Shown here: piece by piece, positions 8,201 to 17,065 of the stretch
How positions within the stretch are numbered: the first letter of the stretch is position 1
How the letters are laid out: every line of letters starts with the position of its first letter
Assembly (NCBI RefSeq): GCF_000786105.1
Contig: NZ_JTEV01000011.1
Coordinates: 1-64,000, forward strand
Direction of reading: 5' to 3'
Source: Bdellovibrio sp. ArHS
GTDB lineage: Bacteria; Bdellovibrionota; Bdellovibrionia; Bdellovibrionales; Bdellovibrionaceae
Length of the DNA stretch: 64,000 nt
Translations under genes and position numbers: made by a program
The notes under the pieces: model-generated
The model's database searches: none
What the model saw: the letters and a program-made list of their open reading frames with translations, nothing else
What the model was told of the DNA's origin: nothing

Positions 8201-9820
8201 ATGTTTCGTCGATTGGTTGGCTTTGCAATGGTCCTTTGTAGTACGTGGGCGTTTTCTGCCCACGCGGGGCCTTCTTGCAACAGTATTTTTACGCTCAATG
8301 AAGTGCAAGAAGTCGCCGAAAGCCAATCCGTCTTAAATACCGTCGCTGCGATCCGGAAAGTTCGTATCGAACTTGAAGCAGCTCACCAAGACCAACGCCT
8401 TCACGGTCTTCAGCAAAAAGTTGCAGAAATAAGTCAGATCGCGGCCACTGCCCAGGAGTGGGCCTTAAAGTTTTCTCAGTACTGGCAGATTCGTCCCACC
8501 GGCCTTTATAAGGTTTCATCGAATAAATATGTTCAAGGGGCCGCAAATCAGGTGCAATCTCTTTCGTCTCTGACCTGGTCGCTTCTCTCTCCGCTGGGAG
8601 TTTTTGAAACCACGGGCGACAAGATCTTTAAAAAAATTGAGAAGAACCCACGCTACGAACTAAATAGCCAAGAGGCTTCGCATATTGATCGCATCCAACT
8701 TACAGAGGCTCTGGAAAGACGACGCGATTTCATCGAAAAGCATCCAAAATGGGCCCAGCTGCAACGCTGGACAAAGAACGTGACAAAAGCCGCTTTGATT
8801 GCCTCAAGTCTTCTGGTGGCTAACCACGATCTTCAACTTGCCAAAAATACGGTGACGGTAGATCAATATGCCACGGTTCTATCGAAGAACCAAAACCAGA
8901 GCCAAGTGGATATTATTATTGATATCGGGCTATTTCCTCATCTTGCTGTCTCTATGGACGGCAAGGTTTATTCTTATGGTGTCACAGATCTCAGTGTCAC
9001 TCCTCTTTCTCGATATTTGGCGAAACAACAGGGTGATCCCTCGATTGTTTCCGCGCGCAGTTTACAAGTGATAAGATTAAATCTGAATAGCGACAACAGA
9101 GCTCAATTTAAGAAAGATCTCGAGATGTCCGCTTATAAAGAATACACAAATGTAACTTTCGTAAATGACTGTGCGACGATGATCGCTCGCGCTTTACAAA
9201 GAGAAGCCGGCCTTTCTGTGCCCCGCGCGATCAATGCTTCTCCGTCCCAAATTGGAATGTATTTTTCATTCTTAAATACTCTTGGCGCACAGACTACTGA
9301 CCATCGCCCCTTGGTCGATAGTCAGTATTTAGTGAGCGTGGATGGTCCTAATAACAAATCCTTTCACTTACTTCGTACAAGTTACTACAACCTGGTAGAG
9401 TCCAAATATTTCATTTTATTTGCCCCATCTCTTCAAGCCTCTAAAGTAGGCTTCGATATGCTCCACGATGAAGCCGAATTACAAAGATGGACCCCGGGGG
9501 CTTTGCAAGCTTTTGAAAATATTAAGACCGCGGAAGAAGTCAGCATCAAGAATAGTCCCGAACTCGTTCTTATTAAACAACGGCTTTCAGCTATGGAGGG
9601 GAACTTTTTGCGGGGTCTGCCCTTGAGCGCCGAAGAAGTCCAATTAAAACCCGTTTTAGAACGCATGACCGATCGCTATTTCACTCGAGAAGTTTCTCTT
9701 GCGCAGGCAATGAACTCGCCAGATAACAGTCTTCTTGAGACCATTAAAATTGAACAACGTCTCAACGTTCTGCACAAGGAGCGACGAGATATCGAGCATC
9801 GCCTGAGTCTGCTGAAATAA
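8201..9820 (+). CDS. Exported permuted papain-fold (NlpC/P60-like) enzyme candidate
   Basis: 539 residues with a signal peptide ending near SAHA-GP and AGGAAGG before the ATG. Residues ~40-230 are helical. Residues ~235-330 carry a His-first, Cys-later order: LFPHLAVSMDGKVYSYG (His247) and FVNDCATMIARAL (Cys324), where Cys begins a helix. That order is the signature of circularly permuted NlpC/P60 (LRAT/YiiX/DUF4105-like) domains, which act on peptidoglycan peptides or lipids. A third helical region (380-539) follows. The family assignment is inference from motif order; the substrate is unknown. It forms a two-gene unit with 7263. Confidence 0.72.
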   Translation: MFRRLVGFAMVLCSTWAFSAHAGPSCNSIFTLNEVQEVAESQSVLNTVAAIRKVRIELEAAHQDQRLHGLQQKVAEISQIAATAQEWALKFSQYWQIRPTGLYKVSSNKYVQGAANQVQSLSSLTWSLLSPLGVFETTGDKIFKKIEKNPRYELNSQEASHIDRIQLTEALERRRDFIEKHPKWAQLQRWTKNVTKAALIASSLLVANHDLQLAKNTVTVDQYATVLSKNQNQSQVDIIIDIGLFPHLAVSMDGKVYSYGVTDLSVTPLSRYLAKQQGDPSIVSARSLQVIRLNLNSDNRAQFKKDLEMSAYKEYTNVTFVNDCATMIARALQREAGLSVPRAINASPSQIGMYFSFLNTLGAQTTDHRPLVDSQYLVSVDGPNNKSFHLLRTSYYNLVESKYFILFAPSLQASKVGFDMLHDEAELQRWTPGALQAFENIKTAEEVSIKNSPELVLIKQRLSAMEGNFLRGLPLSAEEVQLKPVLERMTDRYFTREVSLAQAMNSPDNSLLETIKIEQRLNVLHKERRDIEHRLSLLK

Positions 9821-9877
9821 GCCCATCACTTCTACTGATTAGGTTCACTTGGCGCCATGCTAGCTCAGGACCTTCAG

Positions 9878-9918
9878 ATTTTACATATGTACATATTTAC
9901 GCGGATATAGTTGACTAA
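9878..9918 (+). promoter_or_regulatory. Upstream element shared with the paralogue at 2354
   Basis: ATTTTACAT (9878-9886), ATATAG and TTGACTAA align with the region before the first solute-binding protein gene. The palindrome present in that copy is not kept here, so the conserved part is more likely promoter than operator. Confidence 0.45.
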
Positions 9919-9942
9919 GAACATGCAGCAGGAGTGAGTCAC

Positions 9943-10737
9943 TTGTTGAAATTAAGTCTTCAGTTCTTCGTAACTTTCCTTGTCTTTTTCTGGGGCTCGC
10001 CAGAACCCCAGGCTAAGACGGACCAACAACTGGCTGTCATCAATGTTGGTACATCTGAGATTCCTCCCTATTTCAGCGCCTCCATGAAAAAAGGCGGAGC
10101 TCTTGGTTATTCTCTAGAAAAAATATTTGCGCAAATTGGCTACAAACCAGTGGTGCACTATGTGTCCTGGAACAGGGCCAAAATCATGGCGGAAAAAGGG
10201 GAAATCGACTGCTACGCGCCGACAATAAACAATGACCTCTTACCCGGGTTTAAGTTTTTTCAGACGGCCTCAAAGGTGCCTTGGGTGATCATTCAACGTA
10301 AAAAAAATCCAATTGAATGGCAAAACCTGAACGATCTCTACAAATACAAAGTAGGCCGAGTCCTGGGCTACTACTTACGTGATGAGGAACGAAAAATCTA
10401 TACCCACGGTGTGGATGTGCAAAACACAACGGACAATTCTAAAAATCTTCTCATGGTGGCGACGGGGCGTATCGATTACGCCGTTATTGATCCGGTTGTT
10501 TTTTCCTTCCTAGTACAGACCGATCCTACTCTGATTCCTCACAAGGATAAGTTGGAAATCAACAAGCGTCCCCTAAGCTATTCAGATTATGGTATTGCTA
10601 TTCGAGACACCGAAAAGCTCAACACCCTTAAGAAGCATTTTCTGAATCCGCAGACTATTGAAAAGCTTAATGGGTACGCGACGGAGTATCTTAAGAACAA
10701 AAATTACGTGCAGAATTTCAAATTACAAGCGAAGTAA
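9943..10737 (+). CDS. Periplasmic solute-binding protein, family 3 type (copy 2)
   Basis: 264 residues, same length as the copy at 2354-3148 and nearly identical through VGTSEIPPY, the central EIDCYAPT region, VGRVLGYYLRDEER and ATGRIDYAVIDP. The differences concentrate in the signal peptide and the last 40 residues. The ribosome-binding site CAGGAG (9929-9934) overlaps a GTG at 9934, so the TTG at 9943 is taken as start, exactly as in copy 1. Again no permease or ATPase is next to it. The two copies bracket about 6.8 kb of secreted-protein genes, all coherent, which fits an old duplication rather than a mobile element. Confidence 0.85.
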   Translation: MLKLSLQFFVTFLVFFWGSPEPQAKTDQQLAVINVGTSEIPPYFSASMKKGGALGYSLEKIFAQIGYKPVVHYVSWNRAKIMAEKGEIDCYAPTINNDLLPGFKFFQTASKVPWVIIQRKKNPIEWQNLNDLYKYKVGRVLGYYLRDEERKIYTHGVDVQNTTDNSKNLLMVATGRIDYAVIDPVVFSFLVQTDPTLIPHKDKLEINKRPLSYSDYGIAIRDTEKLNTLKKHFLNPQTIEKLNGYATEYLKNKNYVQNFKLQAK

Positions 10738-10787
10738 AAATGCCTTTGGATGATGAAGGCCTATTGCCGCAGATACAGAGATCGGGC

Positions 10788-11039
10788 TTAATAAAAACTA
10801 CCTTCGATAACCACTCCATTTGAAAGTACCTGATTTTCTGAAATCTCTCCGAACGCCCCACGAATAACTGCACCATTCGAGGTCGTTACTATTTCAGCAT
10901 GATGGAATTCAGCTCCGGGACTTTGTTGTAGACCTGGGTCAATCTGAGTCTGCGGCTGGGTGATTGCGACTTCGAGCGAACAGGCGCTGAGAAGTGATAT
11001 AGCTATTAAAAAAAGGATTGTTTTTATCGACCGACCCAA
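10788..11039 (-). CDS. Small lipoprotein of unknown function
   Basis: About 83 residues. A lipobox is visible (SLLSAC), so the mature protein is a lipid-anchored peptide of about 64 residues. The frame extends to a GTG at 11051, but GAGGG lies between that and a TTG at 11039, so the TTG is the better start. A TATAAT lies upstream on this strand. The mature sequence has two related short segments ending in VIRGAF and VIEGSF, perhaps a tiny beta repeat. No function is known. Confidence 0.6.
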   Translation of the reverse strand: MGRSIKTILFLIAISLLSACSLEVAITQPQTQIDPGLQQSPGAEFHHAEIVTTSNGAVIRGAFGEISENQVLSNGVVIEGSFY

Positions 11040-11051
11040 TTCTTCCCTCAC

Positions 11052-11076
11052 GGACCAGATTACGGTCCTGATTATA
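11052..11076 (-). promoter_or_regulatory. -10 box and leader hairpin of the small lipoprotein gene
   Basis: On the minus strand TATAAT occupies 11076-11071, a perfect -10 hexamer. It is followed by GGACC...GGTCC (11068-11064 with 11056-11052), a five-base stem just ahead of the ribosome-binding site. No good -35 match is seen. Confidence 0.4.
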
Positions 11077-11143
11077 CTACATTCTTATCGGATAGACAGC
11101 GAGGTGCCTTTAATTGCCTGACCCAGACTGAAACAAATAAACT

Positions 11144-13666
11144 CTACATGGCCGAGGCGTACTTAAAAGGAGCCTCCGCAAAGGCAATATAAATATACTT
11201 TCCACCTGGTGCATTCAACCCCACACCTGAATCACGAATCTTAAAGCCGTTACTCAAAAAATCTACAAAATCACCACTCCCCTCAGCATCTAGCAAGTTC
11301 GGATAGAGACCATTCGTCTGCACATTATAGCTATTTCGCGCACTATCTAAAACTACCCAACTGCTAGTAGAGTCAATTCGCTTCAGCAACAAATATTTTG
11401 GTTTAAATCCACAATAAACAAAAGGACCATCGGCACTTCCATCGGGCGAGGCGCCATTCCCCGTGTAATAGTCAATTCGCGAATATCCAGGGACTTCAGC
11501 AAATAAATAGAAGATATAGTCACGGCCTGCAGTTCCATTAAACTGGAATTGTGACGTAGTTGGACCTGTTCCCCACAAACCTGCCGAAGATATTTTTGCT
11601 GACGTACTGAATGTCAGGTATTCAGAAGTCGTCAAGGTCGCAGAATACACAAACCAATTTTCAGAGACACCCGTGGTTTTAGCCAAAATCATTTTTGGTG
11701 TGGCACCTAAAGAGTGCGAAATCGTATTTATGCCCGTTGAGGACAAAGTGTTTTGAATTATATCAAAACCCGAGGCAGCACTTTTTCTCCAACACCAGCC
11801 AACATAATTATAGCCCGTCTCATCAACGTTGCGCCAAGGTGTCGCCCCACTATTACCTCGTCCCAAAGTAAATCCATTTGGATCAAGAGACTTAATATAT
11901 CCCGATGGTAACGTCGCTCCGTTTGCCGCAGAGGATGCTGCTGATGAAGGAATACTCAACACACTCGCTCCTCTGACAGAATCTCTTAAAAGATAAGATA
12001 AAGTGCCCTCGTTTCGAGCCTTCATCCAAACCAGGTCTGGAGAAAATTTCAGGCCAGTTTTTGCGGATCCCTGATCAACGGAACCCGAAGTTGTCGTATT
12101 AACACCGGCGTAAGCCAAGATATCAAAATACTGAGCGGGATTTTTAATTGTGGGATTAGAAAGATGAAAAGTACTTAAGGCTTTAAAACCCGATGGTGGA
12201 GAATATTTAAATCTTCCTCCGGCGGCGCTGTAATAAGTCAGACCCGGTTGACCGCCTTGGCCAAAGTTAAGATTATGAACTCCGCCAAGACCGCCAAGAC
12301 GGCACAAGGCTGGAAACCATGGAACAGCTTTACTGATCGCCGTGAAAACGGCCCCTGCTCCTGTCGCTGGATTTCCGCTGTTGACCCAAACGTTATTGAT
12401 ACTAAACCACGCTTTACCCGCATCGACATCAATAGCAATACCAATCACGTCGTTCGCGGAAACCGCGGTATACACGGTCCCCGCGTAGCTTCCGACAGGA
12501 CACGCTTCTCCGTTTGTATAACTGCCGGAAGATGAAGTCACATAGCCGTACTGTGAATGATTACCCAAAACTGGATCTAAGTCGTAGGCGGTGCCGTCCA
12601 ACCGAAATCCAGAGACACCACACAAGGTGGACACTGTGTCTTCCCAATACCATTTACCGAAAGAAACACCAAGTGTCGCCGCAGTCTGTGCGTAATTAGA
12701 ACCAGTTGTAGGTTCAACCCATCTCAAGGCTCCATTATTGATGGTACAACCGTTGTTCGACAACCAGTTCAACGTACAAAAATTATTGGTTGGACTATCT
12801 AAAACTTGATCGTGTGCCTGCAAGTTAACTGGGGTCCAATTATTGTTATTCGCACTCGAATCCTTGCCTAAAGTTGTAGACGTCGTATTCGAGTTGTCGG
12901 CAAATTTTAAATAAAATCCATTTGTACCATAAGTTCCGTTATATCTTTTAGAAACCCATTGCCCCGTCGTCGTATCTACTTTACCGAAATAACTTGAATC
13001 TAAAGCCTGACCATCAACGAAATTGACTTCAGCCATATAGCCATCAAATGGATAAGGCCCTGAGCCGGAGGTATAATTCACTCGACCGAGACAATGCATG
13101 TTCGTCGCATTAATGCCAAGATCCGCAGAAATTGTGGGATCATTTGATTCTGAAAAACTCGTGACCTGAACACCATTACAGAAAATTTTAACTCTGTTCG
13201 CAGCTACAGCATCAGTTGTATCGACAGAACAAACAATATGATACCAAGCCCCTGGATCTCGAAAGACTCGAGAGGTGACTCGCCATCTTACATTCCAACC
13301 AGAAAGAGAAAGGGTATCGTCACTAAAGAAAGTGAGAGCCGTATAAATACTATTAGATCCCGCAGAGTTGTCATAGGCTCCAAAAAGAACCTGATCCCGA
13401 CTTAAGGAGCTTCTCTTAAACCAGCCGCTCCATGTCCATTTTTTTCTATTTCCTGCGGATGTGGGCGTCCAAGACAGGTAAGCTGAATTCACGGAGGCAA
13501 ATCTTAGACTTTGCCCAATAGAATACTTCGTTGGCTGCTGCCAAAAAGCCCCCAATCCTGTCACCTGTGCAAAAGTCTTTTCAGCTTGCGACAGAATAGA
13601 AGTTCCGGCAACAAGCGTCGCCGATCCAAAAATAAATTTTCTGCGGTCGAATTTCTGTGAACTCAT
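11144..13666 (-). CDS. Tat-exported LamG/SPRY-like surface protein with phage-tail-type repeats
   Basis: 840 residues from ATG 13666 (a TTG-started extension to 13705 has no support). The N-terminus carries a twin-arginine signal: DRRKFIFG, a hydrophobic stretch and TFA-Q. Next comes a concanavalin-A/LamG-like domain (residues ~50-210, WTWSGWFKRSS, AWYHIVCSVD), then a SPRY-like segment (~300-460, FGKWYWEDTVS). The C-terminal half holds repeats of the DUF7483-like kind seen in phage tail proteins (FSPDLVWMKARN, GATPKMILAKTT, FKPKYLLLKRID). It follows the fibre gene at 13729 by 62 bases in the same direction, so it is probably its operon partner, possibly a carbohydrate-binding tip or accessory. 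Domain names are by pattern recognition; function is inferred. Confidence 0.78.
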   Translation of the reverse strand: MSSQKFDRRKFIFGSATLVAGTSILSQAEKTFAQVTGLGAFWQQPTKYSIGQSLRFASVNSAYLSWTPTSAGNRKKWTWSGWFKRSSLSRDQVLFGAYDNSAGSNSIYTALTFFSDDTLSLSGWNVRWRVTSRVFRDPGAWYHIVCSVDTTDAVAANRVKIFCNGVQVTSFSESNDPTISADLGINATNMHCLGRVNYTSGSGPYPFDGYMAEVNFVDGQALDSSYFGKVDTTTGQWVSKRYNGTYGTNGFYLKFADNSNTTSTTLGKDSSANNNNWTPVNLQAHDQVLDSPTNNFCTLNWLSNNGCTINNGALRWVEPTTGSNYAQTAATLGVSFGKWYWEDTVSTLCGVSGFRLDGTAYDLDPVLGNHSQYGYVTSSSGSYTNGEACPVGSYAGTVYTAVSANDVIGIAIDVDAGKAWFSINNVWVNSGNPATGAGAVFTAISKAVPWFPALCRLGGLGGVHNLNFGQGGQPGLTYYSAAGGRFKYSPPSGFKALSTFHLSNPTIKNPAQYFDILAYAGVNTTTSGSVDQGSAKTGLKFSPDLVWMKARNEGTLSYLLRDSVRGASVLSIPSSAASSAANGATLPSGYIKSLDPNGFTLGRGNSGATPWRNVDETGYNYVGWCWRKSAASGFDIIQNTLSSTGINTISHSLGATPKMILAKTTGVSENWFVYSATLTTSEYLTFSTSAKISSAGLWGTGPTTSQFQFNGTAGRDYIFYLFAEVPGYSRIDYYTGNGASPDGSADGPFVYCGFKPKYLLLKRIDSTSSWVVLDSARNSYNVQTNGLYPNLLDAEGSGDFVDFLSNGFKIRDSGVGLNAPGGKYIYIAFAEAPFKYASAM

Positions 13667-13728
13667 ATAAAAATACTTTCGTAAAATCTGCGAGTGGGAA
13701 TTCAAAATCGCCTGTCACTTCAATGAAG

Positions 13729-16023
13729 TTAGAAGCTGACCCAAGTAACGAAGACATCAGAACCTGTACGCATGAAGGTAAAGACGGTCTTCGCGGTGAT
13801 CGCATCAGGTGCCGTGCCTCCTGCATAGTTGACGGTTAAAGCACCTGTCCCGTTGCCAGAGTAAGCCGTGAAAGTGCACGAACCACTCGTTCCATTCACA
13901 GCTAACGTGTATGACGCTCCATCAAGCATATTATTCAAAGTAAAGCTGGCACAACCATTCGAACCGCCAGTGTACTGAATATTGCCATTATGCCAATCCA
14001 CTGTTGTCGCACCATTAAGATCGTTTGTCTTCGCTCGAATCTGACCATCGACATCAAGTTTTGCAGAGGGGCTGGCAACCCCTAGTCCGACATTTCCACC
14101 GGAATATTCAATCCCTCCCGTGGCCGCGCTCCAGTAAGTCGCTGATGCTGGCAAGCGTGCTGAGTCAATTGTTCCACCAGTAATTACCGAGGCATTCAGT
14201 CCCGCGATATTCGAACAGGTAAACGCATCTGTCACCGCCGACCAAGTTAAAGTCTGAGAAGCCGTACAACTTGTTGCAAACTGACTGGCACCAACAGATG
14301 TTCTTAAGTCATCAATACCAAAATACACAGGCACTAAGCTTGTACCATCAAATTTATAAACTTGATCTGTCAAAGGTGCCGTCGAAGATACCGCTATATT
14401 CTGAACTTTCGCCACTGTAGGATTCGGATAAGTTCCAGATAAATCTCCCCCAGCCGAACCAGTAGGAGTACGAGAATTAGAAAATCTTGAATCATCGCCG
14501 GCAGCCACCGTATTGACAGCCGTTCCCACAGGCAACCGTGCATAAGGCACTTGACCGGACGCCAACTGTGTTGCATTTAAATTCGTTAAGTTCACAGCAC
14601 TCACCGGGGGAAGCTCTGCTGACGAATTCAGCTGCACGATCTGACTGGCCCCTGTTCCCATGTTGACGCTTGCAACACCACTGGATACAACCATTCCTGA
14701 CGTCGTGGCATTTGTATTAAACTGCACAATACCTTTGGCTGCGTAACTAGCATCTGAAGGCGCACCCGCCGAATTATCAGTAGCACACTTCCAACCTCCA
14801 GAACCGGCATTCAGAGTTGAATCATACTTCAAAACCTCGGAGTCGCTACAGGCGATATTATTAGGTTTATAGTTTAAATATTTTCCTGCACCATTCAGAA
14901 GCTTATCAACAGACAAACCTGCAAGAAAACTGTCTGTAAAAGTTCCACTGGTGATTTTTGCCACATCCAAAGCCGGAATATCTGAAGCACTCAGTGTTGT
15001 TCCTGATGTCACACGGCCTTGCGCATCTGTGGTGACCTTGGTAAATGTTCCAGCAGTACCAACGTTGGATAAATTCACAGTGACGGAGCCCGTCGTTCCA
15101 CCACCACTAAGACCTGTGCCTGCCACAACTTCAGTGATAGTTCCTGAACCACCCCCTGCAACGGTAGCCCATGACAACGCAGAACCATCCGTTGTTAAAT
15201 ACTTACCACCATTACCCGTTTGGCTTGGAATCGAAGGAATCGTGGGTTTATTACTTAAATCATTATAACTGCCACTGGTTGCAACAGTAGCGAGACCCGT
15301 TACCTTATTCGCGGCAACAGTTCCAACAATCGTTGTCGCCGTTGGCGCGTTATAAGTATTCGCAATGAGCTGCCCCATCACCGTGCTGGCAAACCAGGTT
15401 TCAACAGCCGTTTGCGTAATATTCGCGCTCACATTTACAAAACTATTCTCTGTACGGCCATTTAAACTTTCTGCATTAATGGCATAGGCCACTGAGCGCA
15501 TATTAAAGTCAGCAACAATCGGCACGGAGTCGATTGTCACACTCAATCTGAATTTTCTTGCGCCATTGCCTGAAGCTGGATTGTAACTTGTGACGGCACC
15601 GTTCACCGATCCGTCAGCTAACAGGCAAGTTAAGCCCGCCGGCTGTGAAGGACCACTTGATATCACCGTCGAGTTGTCCATCACCTGCTTAAACGACAAT
15701 CCCGGATCATAACCACCCGCGACTCCCGTACCTATTGCAAGATTGATATATCCGTTGGAAATATTAACATTCGTAAACTGTTCTTCTCTGAGGATGCAAC
15801 CGTTTGGAGACAACACCAAAGCATCAACAGTCAATCCTGCTCTGGTAGGGTATTCACCATTGGGAAGTTTAATCACACCTTGAAACGAAATACCCTTATG
15901 AGACTGAGCCAATGAAGCTGCGGTAAAAAAAGAAACAGCCAGAAATCCGACTCTTTTTCTAAAATCGAAGATTCTATTCCAACGACGTTCCTTAAATAGA
16001 TTTCTTAACTGAAGCTGATACAA
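13729..16023 (-). CDS. MAT-like trimeric fibre protein
   Basis: 764 residues. The start is a TTG at 16023, supported by GGAGGAA six bases upstream. The N-terminus is long and basic before the hydrophobic core (KERRWNRIFDFRKR, then VGFLAVSFFTAASLAQ), like the extended signal peptides of large surface proteins. Residues ~40-190 match the N-terminal domain of the gene at 1-669. The shaft (~200-660) consists of Gly/Thr/Ser-rich repeats with phage-tail-fibre character (GTGLSGGGTTGSVTVNL, GGDLSGTYPNPTV). The last ~130 residues form a separate beta-rich tip (GNVGLGVASPSAKLDVDG, then SFTLNNMLDG). Family knowledge: Bdellovibrio MAT fibres recognise prey envelopes. That role is inferred here. Confidence 0.82.
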   Translation of the reverse strand: MYQLQLRNLFKERRWNRIFDFRKRVGFLAVSFFTAASLAQSHKGISFQGVIKLPNGEYPTRAGLTVDALVLSPNGCILREEQFTNVNISNGYINLAIGTGVAGGYDPGLSFKQVMDNSTVISSGPSQPAGLTCLLADGSVNGAVTSYNPASGNGARKFRLSVTIDSVPIVADFNMRSVAYAINAESLNGRTENSFVNVSANITQTAVETWFASTVMGQLIANTYNAPTATTIVGTVAANKVTGLATVATSGSYNDLSNKPTIPSIPSQTGNGGKYLTTDGSALSWATVAGGGSGTITEVVAGTGLSGGGTTGSVTVNLSNVGTAGTFTKVTTDAQGRVTSGTTLSASDIPALDVAKITSGTFTDSFLAGLSVDKLLNGAGKYLNYKPNNIACSDSEVLKYDSTLNAGSGGWKCATDNSAGAPSDASYAAKGIVQFNTNATTSGMVVSSGVASVNMGTGASQIVQLNSSAELPPVSAVNLTNLNATQLASGQVPYARLPVGTAVNTVAAGDDSRFSNSRTPTGSAGGDLSGTYPNPTVAKVQNIAVSSTAPLTDQVYKFDGTSLVPVYFGIDDLRTSVGASQFATSCTASQTLTWSAVTDAFTCSNIAGLNASVITGGTIDSARLPASATYWSAATGGIEYSGGNVGLGVASPSAKLDVDGQIRAKTNDLNGATTVDWHNGNIQYTGGSNGCASFTLNNMLDGASYTLAVNGTSGSCTFTAYSGNGTGALTVNYAGGTAPDAITAKTVFTFMRTGSDVFVTWVSF

Positions 16024-16374
16024 AAATGTTCCTCCGAGCAGACATAAGTTTATCGGTCTGCTAAGGAAAAGCCTTTAATGTGCACTCTCGGCGAGCATTT
16101 CTATTTTAAACATCATATTTCGATTGCAGCGAGTCGGCCTGCCCGCCAAACAACACATGAGGAATTTTCGAAATTTTCGATCTTGAAGAACATCACTTAC
16201 CGCGATTCTGGCAGGATTTTCGTTCTCGCATTTGCGGATTGTGAGAAAGAACTGCCCGAATGCACTCTGTGTGAGAAAATAGATCACCAAGGACAAGACT
16301 GATGCGAGAATAGCGAAACACAAGGCGACGGGCCTTATGCTTACGCTTGGTTGAATTTGACTTTAAAGAATTCC
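16024..16374. other. Leader and promoter region of the fibre operon
   Basis: 351 bases upstream of the minus-strand fibre gene and downstream of the lipoprotein gene at 16375. It contains the leader hairpin at 16037-16062 and an AT-rich near-palindrome (GAATTTTCGAAATTTTCG, about 16160-16177). No coding frame is convincing and no promoter hexamers were assigned. Confidence 0.4.
16037..16062 (-). promoter_or_regulatory. Leader hairpin abutting the fibre gene ribosome-binding site
   Basis: In the transcript, AGCAGAC and GTCTGCT form a seven-base stem with a 12-base loop that ends one base before the GGAGGAA ribosome-binding site of the TTG-started fibre gene. Its position would let it influence initiation or protect the 5' end. 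Confidence 0.4.
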
Positions 16375-16962
16375 TTACTCACAGTTCATTTCCGACCAAT
16401 GCAGTCGGAGGTGAGCGACGTAGGCTTGGAAAACATCCGTCAAAGCGCCGCAAAGATCTTTACGTCCTTTGCCGCAGGAGTCTCGTTCTTCGCCAAGTTT
16501 GACCCGCTCTTCATTGACATAAAGAGCTGCATACCAAGGTTTGTAGCGCATGGAGCAAATCTGATCATCATCTTGGGTTTGCGCTTCACATATACTGGAA
16601 CCACTTAGAATAGTTTTCAACTCTTCCAAATTGCCCGCGCTTAAACAACGATTTTCTAATACGGCATTAGCGTCGTCCACCAACTGAATAGAACCCGACT
16701 CAGTTGAAATCACCAAGCGATAAGGAGTCGCCTCAATGGCTTTCGAGGAAAAAGAAGTTTCGCCGTCGGCGATGTTGGGAATTTCAATATAAGTAACAGC
16801 TTTCGGAGCGGAGGCATTGCCATCTTCGACGATTTGTGGAGGCATATTGATCGAAACGTCATTGGACGCTAAATCCCCTTGCCCTTGCAACGAGCTTTGG
16901 CTGCAATTTTGGAATCCCAAAACGAGACACAGTATCCCGATGAGTGCCAAACCTCTTTTCAC
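16375..16962 (-). CDS. Lipoprotein with FQNC lipobox, unknown function
   Basis: 195 residues. The start is a GTG at 16962, placed by an AGGGGGGA site just upstream; an ATG-less extension to 17010 lacks one. A hydrophobic signal ends in LGFQNC, the same atypical lipobox as the protein at 30928. The mature part is polar at first, then has a C-terminal domain with about seven cysteines (NRCLS, SSICEA, QICSM, DSCGK, DLCGA and a Cys next to the end), suggesting disulfides. No family is recognised. It lies between the hybrid kinase gene and the fibre operon on the same strand. Confidence 0.72.
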   Translation of the reverse strand: MKRGLALIGILCLVLGFQNCSQSSLQGQGDLASNDVSINMPPQIVEDGNASAPKAVTYIEIPNIADGETSFSSKAIEATPYRLVISTESGSIQLVDDANAVLENRCLSAGNLEELKTILSGSSICEAQTQDDDQICSMRYKPWYAALYVNEERVKLGEERDSCGKGRKDLCGALTDVFQAYVAHLRLHWSEMNCE

Positions 16963-17065
16963 AAATCCCCCCTTTTTCCCCGTCTCGTAATGAATACAGG
17001 CAAGATTCATTCCGACCCCAGGCCTTTGTAATATCGGGATAAGGTGTTAGAAACTTAACGCTGTC

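Noticed and set aside
2354-10737. The two binding-protein copies as ends of a composite transposon
   Set aside because: No transposase, terminal inverted repeats or target-site duplications were seen.
11144-16023. Phage-tail-like repeats read as a prophage remnant
   Set aside because: No integrase, capsid, terminase, portal or lysis genes are nearby; export signals on both proteins point to cell-surface use.
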